Shown here: positions 32,142-36,347 of the stretch, piece after piece | Position numbering within the stretch: position 1 is the first letter of the stretch | How the letters are laid out: every line of letters starts with the position of its first letter | NCBI GenBank assembly: GCA_023265135.1 | Contig: JAHFUM010000011.1 | Coordinates: 1-36,347 of the forward strand | Direction: 5' to 3' | DNA length: 36,347 nt | DNA from: Nitrosarchaeum sp. | Lineage (GTDB): Archaea; Thermoproteota; Nitrososphaeria; Nitrososphaerales; Nitrosopumilaceae | Made by a program: the position numbers and the translations under genes | The notes under the pieces: model-generated | What the model was told of the DNA's origin: nothing | Databases searched by the model: none | The model's input: the letters and a program-made list of their open reading frames with translations, nothing else

Positions 32142-33908
32142 ATGAAGATAGTTTCGCTAATTGCAATTACCGTGATTTTATCAGGTATTGTTTTATCAAG
32201 TTCTGTATATGCAGAACCAAATCATGACAAATTTGTTCCAAACAGACTGCTTGTAAAATTCAATAATAATACATCAGAGAATCAAAAACACGGGTTACTT
32301 GAACAAAATATGGCAAAAGTAACTGATGAGATATCTCAAATCAAAGTTTTAATAATTACAGTTCCAGACAATGCAATTGATAAAGTGGAGACAGCACTCA
32401 AAAATAATCCTAATGTACAATATGTAGAAAGAGACTGGATTTTAGAATCTACTGCAATTCCAAATGATCCTGAAATTTCAAAACAATGGCATTTGGAAAA
32501 AATTGGAGCATACAATTCTTGGGATATTACACATGGAAATACAGCACCAATTGCAATTTTGGATACAGGTGTAAACTCTTTACAGCCTGACCTTGCTGGC
32601 AAGTTACAGGATGGTTGGAATACTTATGCTAATAATTCTGATTTTAGTGATGGTTGTGGTCACGGCACACAGGTTGCAGGAGCTGCAGCTGCAAGTACAA
32701 ACAACAAAGTAGGAGGGGCAGGCGTAGCGTGGGACAATCCAATAATTCCAATTAAGGTCACTGATTCTAATTGTTACGGATATAGTTCTGCAATAGCAAA
32801 AGGCATAACATATTCTGCAGACAAAGGAGCTAAAGTAGCAAACATTAGTTTTGGAATTTTTAGTGGACAAGTATATTCAGATGCTGCCAAATACATGAAC
32901 TCGAAAGGAGGATTAGTTGTTGCATCTGCAGGCAATACTGGAGCTTATGAAAACGTTGTTGATAACCCATACATAATTTCTGTTGGTGCAACTGATGGCA
33001 AAGATAACATTACAAGTTTTTCATCATCTGGTCCATATGTTGACTTTACAGCACCAGGAATTGCAATTTATACAACATGTGTTTGCAACACCACAGAAAG
33101 TAATTCCACAGGAACGTATTCGTATACTACTTACTACAGATATTCATCTGGAACATCGTTCTCATCACCAATTGTTGCAGGGGCAATAGCACTGGTCTTT
33201 GCTGCAAATCCTTTAGCAACACCTGATCAAGTATTTAATGCACTAAAAGCATCAGCTGTAGACCTTGGCACTCCAGGAAGAGATGATTATTACGGATGGG
33301 GGAGAATTAATGTCAATGGTGCAATTAATATCATATCAGCAAATTCTCAGCCAATAGCAGATACCGTGTCTCCAACTGTATCAATTACCAGTCCAACTAA
33401 TAGCACAACAGTGAGCAGTGCATTTACAGTTACCGGAGATGCTAGCGATAATGTGAAATTAAGCAAAGTAGAGTTGTTTGTAAATGGTGCATCTTCTGGT
33501 CAGACCAGCATTACGCCGTATTCATTTTCTGTAGATTCTTCCAAGTTAAAGGGAGGAAATAATGTAATTGATGTCAAAGCATATGATGCAAGTAACAATA
33601 TTGCAGCAGCAGAGGTAATCATAAATGTTGGGGACATACAACCGCCAACTGTATCAATTACCAGTCCAATTTCTGACTCTACTATATACGGAAAGACAAT
33701 AATTTCTGTTTTAGCTGATGATAATTATTCAGTAAGCAAAGTCGAGATCTTCATTGATGGCTCATTACAGACTACCTTGACTGGCAAATATGATTATAGT
33801 TGGAATTCAAGGTCTGTCCAATCTGGAACCCATATTATAATGGCAAAAGCGACAGACAGTAACGGAAACTCTGCGCAAACATCAATCTCTGTAATTACAA
33901 GAAAATAG
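32142..33908 (+). CDS. Secreted subtilisin-like serine protease with Ig-like repeats
   Basis: This is an extracellular S8-family peptidase, 588 aa from the ATG at 32142; a TTG at 32124 is an alternative. Order: signal peptide (to VYA-EPNH), I9-type inhibitory propeptide (about 30-100, RLLVKFNNN to VQYVERDW), catalytic domain with Asp141 (AILDTGVNS), His174 (GCGHGTQVAG), oxyanion Asn265 (SAGNTG) and Ser339 (SSGTSFSSPIVAG). Two C-terminal Ig-like domains follow, each beginning PTVSITSP. All catalytic residues are present, so it should be active. A Cys-x-Cys insertion (TTCVCNTT) lies before the Ser. It is divergent from the RHH-sensor gene with a shared candidate operator. No C-terminal anchor is seen. 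Confidence 0.92.
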   Translation: MKIVSLIAITVILSGIVLSSSVYAEPNHDKFVPNRLLVKFNNNTSENQKHGLLEQNMAKVTDEISQIKVLIITVPDNAIDKVETALKNNPNVQYVERDWILESTAIPNDPEISKQWHLEKIGAYNSWDITHGNTAPIAILDTGVNSLQPDLAGKLQDGWNTYANNSDFSDGCGHGTQVAGAAAASTNNKVGGAGVAWDNPIIPIKVTDSNCYGYSSAIAKGITYSADKGAKVANISFGIFSGQVYSDAAKYMNSKGGLVVASAGNTGAYENVVDNPYIISVGATDGKDNITSFSSSGPYVDFTAPGIAIYTTCVCNTTESNSTGTYSYTTYYRYSSGTSFSSPIVAGAIALVFAANPLATPDQVFNALKASAVDLGTPGRDDYYGWGRINVNGAINIISANSQPIADTVSPTVSITSPTNSTTVSSAFTVTGDASDNVKLSKVELFVNGASSGQTSITPYSFSVDSSKLKGGNNVIDVKAYDASNNIAAAEVIINVGDIQPPTVSITSPISDSTIYGKTIISVLADDNYSVSKVEIFIDGSLQTTLTGKYDYSWNSRSVQSGTHIIMAKATDSNGNSAQTSISVITRK

Positions 33909-33940
33909 ATTATCTAAAGAAATAAAGTTTTAAAAAAAAT

Positions 33941-36347
33941 CTAAATGTCAAATGGCTGTGTGTATGGAGCCTTCCAGAATGCAGAGTTGTATCCTTGAAT
34001 TCCAGTCTGTGTGTTCAAGTAGTTTCCAGCATCAGTAAATGCAGCGTTTGCAATTGCTACTGCTCCTGCCTTGTTGGCAGAGGAATTTACAAATCCTGAT
34101 GGGAATGGTGATAGGTCGCCACTGTTGTTAAATCCGTCCAGTAATCCTGCAATTCTGATTACTTCAGCTCTGTTTGCAGCATTGTTTACACTAACATTGA
34201 GAGCATTGCCTGCTGCAGTTCCTACTGGTGCACTGCACGTAGCTGGATCAATTATATTATTTGCTGGGTGGAGTGGATCAGTTCCTGGTGTAGAACCAAA
34301 TGCTCTGCAGTTAAGTTCTGCAGCCATTAATTGCTGCATTAATTGCATCTTTGCTTGGGATAGGCTATCTCTTGCAACACTGTTTGAGTCCTTTGAAATG
34401 CTAGACCAGAATGCTCCAAATACGGTTGGAAGATCATCAATTAGTTTGCCACTTGTAGTACCGCCTACAGTCAATACATTACTGCCTGTAATTCCATAGT
34501 TAGTGCCAGTACCAGTATGCAATACAGATCTTACTTGATCTGGATGTGTACTCCAGTAACCCAGTGTTCTAGTTGGGGCAACAGGAATATTGGTAAATGT
34601 GCATTGGACGTTTTGTTGTCCGGCAACTGTAAATGTTGCAGTGGCTCCGTTATATGATGGATTTGCACCAGTACCTTCACATACGATTGATTTTAGTTTC
34701 CAGCCTGATAGAGGTTGTTCAGTAACATGATATGTGCCTATTTGAACAGGATCCCAGTCTTTCTGGTCTCTATGATCTCCTCCAACATCATTTAGTGTGT
34801 TAAGAGTAAAGCCGGCTGGGGTTGGTAAATCGGATGTAAATGTGAATGTTCCATCACCGCCACCTTCTGTAACCTTTACAATTGTAACAGTTCCAGTTAG
34901 AGGCAATACATCAACTGTAGCAGTAGCATCGTCAGTGATATTATTTGTAAATTCTAATGGGTGATAGTGTACAGTTACCACATTAACTATTGGGCTATTT
35001 AGCATGTCATTGTGGGTTGTAATATAATCAACATCAAATGTGCAGGAATCCCCTACTGCTAATTCGTCACATGCAGCTGGTGCGTCTGCTTCCAGGTTAC
35101 CTAGTTTATCATCATCAATAGAGTCCATGATAAGGTTTGGTGAGTCAGATGAACCGGTGTTGGTTATCACATAGGTATACGTTACAGTGTCCCCTTCTAG
35201 AACACTAGTAGGATCAGCTGTCTTTGTCACTTCTACTGCTGGTTGGAATAGTTCAGTACTCTCAGAGTCATCATCTGTGATATCATTTGGAAATCCTAAT
35301 GGGTTATAGTGGACAGTTACGGTGCTATCCAGTGGGTCTGGATCTCCTACTTGAACTGTGTAATCAACATTAAATGTACAGAAGTCACCTGGAGCCAAAT
35401 TGTCACATCCAGCATTTGTTGCAGCAGTCATTAGATCACCTTGTAAAGTATCATCTATACTGGCCAAGATAAGGTTTGGAGAGTCAGATGAACCGGTGTT
35501 GGTTATTGTAAATTTGTAAGTTGCAACATCTGTGGCTTTGGATAGTGCAGGACCTTCCTTTACTATTTCAACTGATGGTTGGAATAGGTTAGTTTCATGG
35601 GAATCATCGTCGGTGATGTCATTTGTAAATCCATCTGGGTGATAGTGTACAGTTACGGTGTTTATCAATGGGTCATCATCACCTGCTTGAACGGTATAAT
35701 CAACATCAAATGTGCATGAATCTCCTACTGCTATATCGTCACATGTAGCTGGTGCGTCTGCCTCTAGGTTGCCAATTACATCATCATTAATAGAATCCAT
35801 GATGAGGTTTGGTGAGTCAGATGAACCGGTGTTAGTTATTGTAAATGTGTAAGTTGCAACATCGCCTACTTTGGATAGTTCAGGACCTTCTTTTGTCACT
35901 GTAACTTCTGGTTGGAATAGGTTAGTTTCATGGGAATCATCGTCGGTGATGTCATTTGTAAATCCATCTGGGTGATAGTGTACAGTTACGGTGTTTATCA
36001 ATGGATCATCATCACCTGCTTGAACGGTATAATCAACATCAAATGTGCATGAATCACCTGGTGCTATAGAAGAACATTCAGCTGGTGCATAAATTTCTAA
36101 GTTGCCAATTATACTATCATCAATAGAGTTCATGATGAGGTTTGGTGAGTCATCAGAGCCGGTGTTTTCAATTGTAAATGTGTAAGTTGCAACATCACCT
36201 ACTTTGGATAGTTCAGGACCTTCTTTTGTCACTGTAACTTCTGGTTGGAATAGGTTAGTTTCATGGGAATCATCGTCGGTGATGTCATTTGTAAATCCAT
36301 CTGGGTGATAGTGTACAGTTACGGTGTTTATCAATGGATCATCATCA
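33941..36347 (-). CDS. Repetitive DUF11-like surface protein, 5' end cut by the window
   Basis: The frame is open to the last base, so the N-terminus and signal peptide are outside. The visible part, about 800 aa, has one partial and four complete repeats of 111-112 aa with VTVTKEGPELSKVGDVATYT, ITNTGSSDSPNLIMDSI, a Cys pair, DVDYTVQAGDDDP and VTVHYHPDGF. These are DUF11/CARDB-like beta-sandwiches. A prealbumin/SpaA-like domain (GTVTIVKVTEGGGDGTFTF) follows, then a C-terminal part beginning RTLGYWSTHPDQ. The repeats are acidic and carry DDDS runs that could bind calcium. It is likely a stalk or adhesin in the envelope. It is convergent with the subtilase, 32 bases away. Confidence 0.85.
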   Translation of the reverse strand, partial: DDDPLINTVTVHYHPDGFTNDITDDDSHETNLFQPEVTVTKEGPELSKVGDVATYTFTIENTGSDDSPNLIMNSIDDSIIGNLEIYAPAECSSIAPGDSCTFDVDYTVQAGDDDPLINTVTVHYHPDGFTNDITDDDSHETNLFQPEVTVTKEGPELSKVGDVATYTFTITNTGSSDSPNLIMDSINDDVIGNLEADAPATCDDIAVGDSCTFDVDYTVQAGDDDPLINTVTVHYHPDGFTNDITDDDSHETNLFQPSVEIVKEGPALSKATDVATYKFTITNTGSSDSPNLILASIDDTLQGDLMTAATNAGCDNLAPGDFCTFNVDYTVQVGDPDPLDSTVTVHYNPLGFPNDITDDDSESTELFQPAVEVTKTADPTSVLEGDTVTYTYVITNTGSSDSPNLIMDSIDDDKLGNLEADAPAACDELAVGDSCTFDVDYITTHNDMLNSPIVNVVTVHYHPLEFTNNITDDATATVDVLPLTGTVTIVKVTEGGGDGTFTFTSDLPTPAGFTLNTLNDVGGDHRDQKDWDPVQIGTYHVTEQPLSGWKLKSIVCEGTGANPSYNGATATFTVAGQQNVQCTFTNIPVAPTRTLGYWSTHPDQVRSVLHTGTGTNYGITGSNVLTVGGTTSGKLIDDLPTVFGAFWSSISKDSNSVARDSLSQAKMQLMQQLMAAELNCRAFGSTPGTDPLHPANNIIDPATCSAPVGTAAGNALNVSVNNAANRAEVIRIAGLLDGFNNSGDLSPFPSGFVNSSANKAGAVAIANAAFTDAGNYLNTQTGIQGYNSAFWKAPYTQPFDI
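34905..36347 (-). repeat. Tandem 333/336-bp coding repeats
   Basis: The marker GGTTGGAATAG (plus strand) recurs at 35241, 35577, 35910 and 36243, giving periods of 336, 333 and 333 bases. Long stretches of the last three copies are nearly identical at the DNA level, for example GTGATAGTGTACAGTTACGG. The copy nearest the 3' end of the gene is more diverged. The array continues past the window edge. Confidence 0.85.

Noticed and set aside
34071-34499. 142-codon plus-strand frame opposite the repetitive surface protein
   Set aside because: It is antisense to a clearly coding region. The Ala/Leu-rich content follows from the codon bias of the real gene.
34905-36347. CRISPR-like repeat array
   Set aside because: The repeats are 333-336 bases, in frame, and encode beta-sandwich domains. 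There are no short repeats with unique spacers anywhere in the window.

Overview
The window reads as an ammonia-oxidising archaeon of the Nitrososphaerota (Thaumarchaeota), order Nitrosopumilales. The DNA is AT-rich. Many genes have TATA-like boxes about 25-30 bases before the start codon and no Shine-Dalgarno sequence, which suggests leaderless transcripts. Lineage markers include a minimal single-domain parvulin, a PEFG-CTERM surface protein, a split methylmalonyl-CoA mutase with its epimerase and MeaB (3-hydroxypropionate/4-hydroxybutyrate cycle), an archaeal ESCRT-III (CdvB) paralogue, and a true tubulin-like protein. Artubulins are known from Nitrosoarchaeum (Yutin and Koonin 2012, 'Archaeal origin of tubulin'), so a Nitrosoarchaeum-like organism is the best guess.

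Layout. 1-8 kb: 3' part of a type IV pilin/archaellin-like gene, a conserved small protein, parvulin, a Hef/FANCM-type helicase, an MFS transporter, a PEFG-CTERM surface protein, a small C2H2 zinc finger, a VIT1/CCC1-type metal transporter and an MscS-like channel. 8-10.8 kb: a minus-strand cluster that I consider the most interesting part, with genes in the order CdvB paralogue, artubulin, coiled-coil protein. 10.8-15 kb: dCMP deaminase and family B DNA polymerase (8 bases apart), a SemiSWEET-like membrane protein and triosephosphate isomerase. 15-21.5 kb: a membrane histidine kinase, a 41-residue cysteine-rich protein, pyruvate phosphate dikinase with a histone-H1-like basic tail, an HTH-CBS regulator and a secreted helical protein. 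21.5-27.4 kb: a minus-strand block of methylmalonyl-CoA epimerase, mutase large subunit, MeaB GTPase, a small anchored protein and an M1 aminopeptidase. 27.7 kb to the end: exported proteins (beta-propeller/Ig-like protein, unknown secreted protein, subtilisin-like protease, a repetitive DUF11-like surface protein cut by the window edge) interspersed with two ribbon-helix-helix (RHH) regulators. The three intergenic regions around those regulators each carry a TGTTACACA-type inverted repeat.

How the genes fit together. The carbon genes (mutase, epimerase, MeaB, PPDK, TPI) fit CO2 fixation and gluconeogenesis in an autotroph. The replication and repair genes (PolB, Hef-like helicase, dCMP deaminase) include two proteins ending in nearly the same PCNA-binding-like motif. 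The artubulin cluster joins a tubulin homologue to an ESCRT-III paralogue and an uncharacterised coiled-coil protein, which suggests a cytoskeletal or membrane-remodelling module. Several very small proteins with zinc-binding or RHH signatures (30-47 residues) lie in gaps that a length cutoff would leave empty. I saw no rRNA, tRNA, CRISPR array or insertion sequence.
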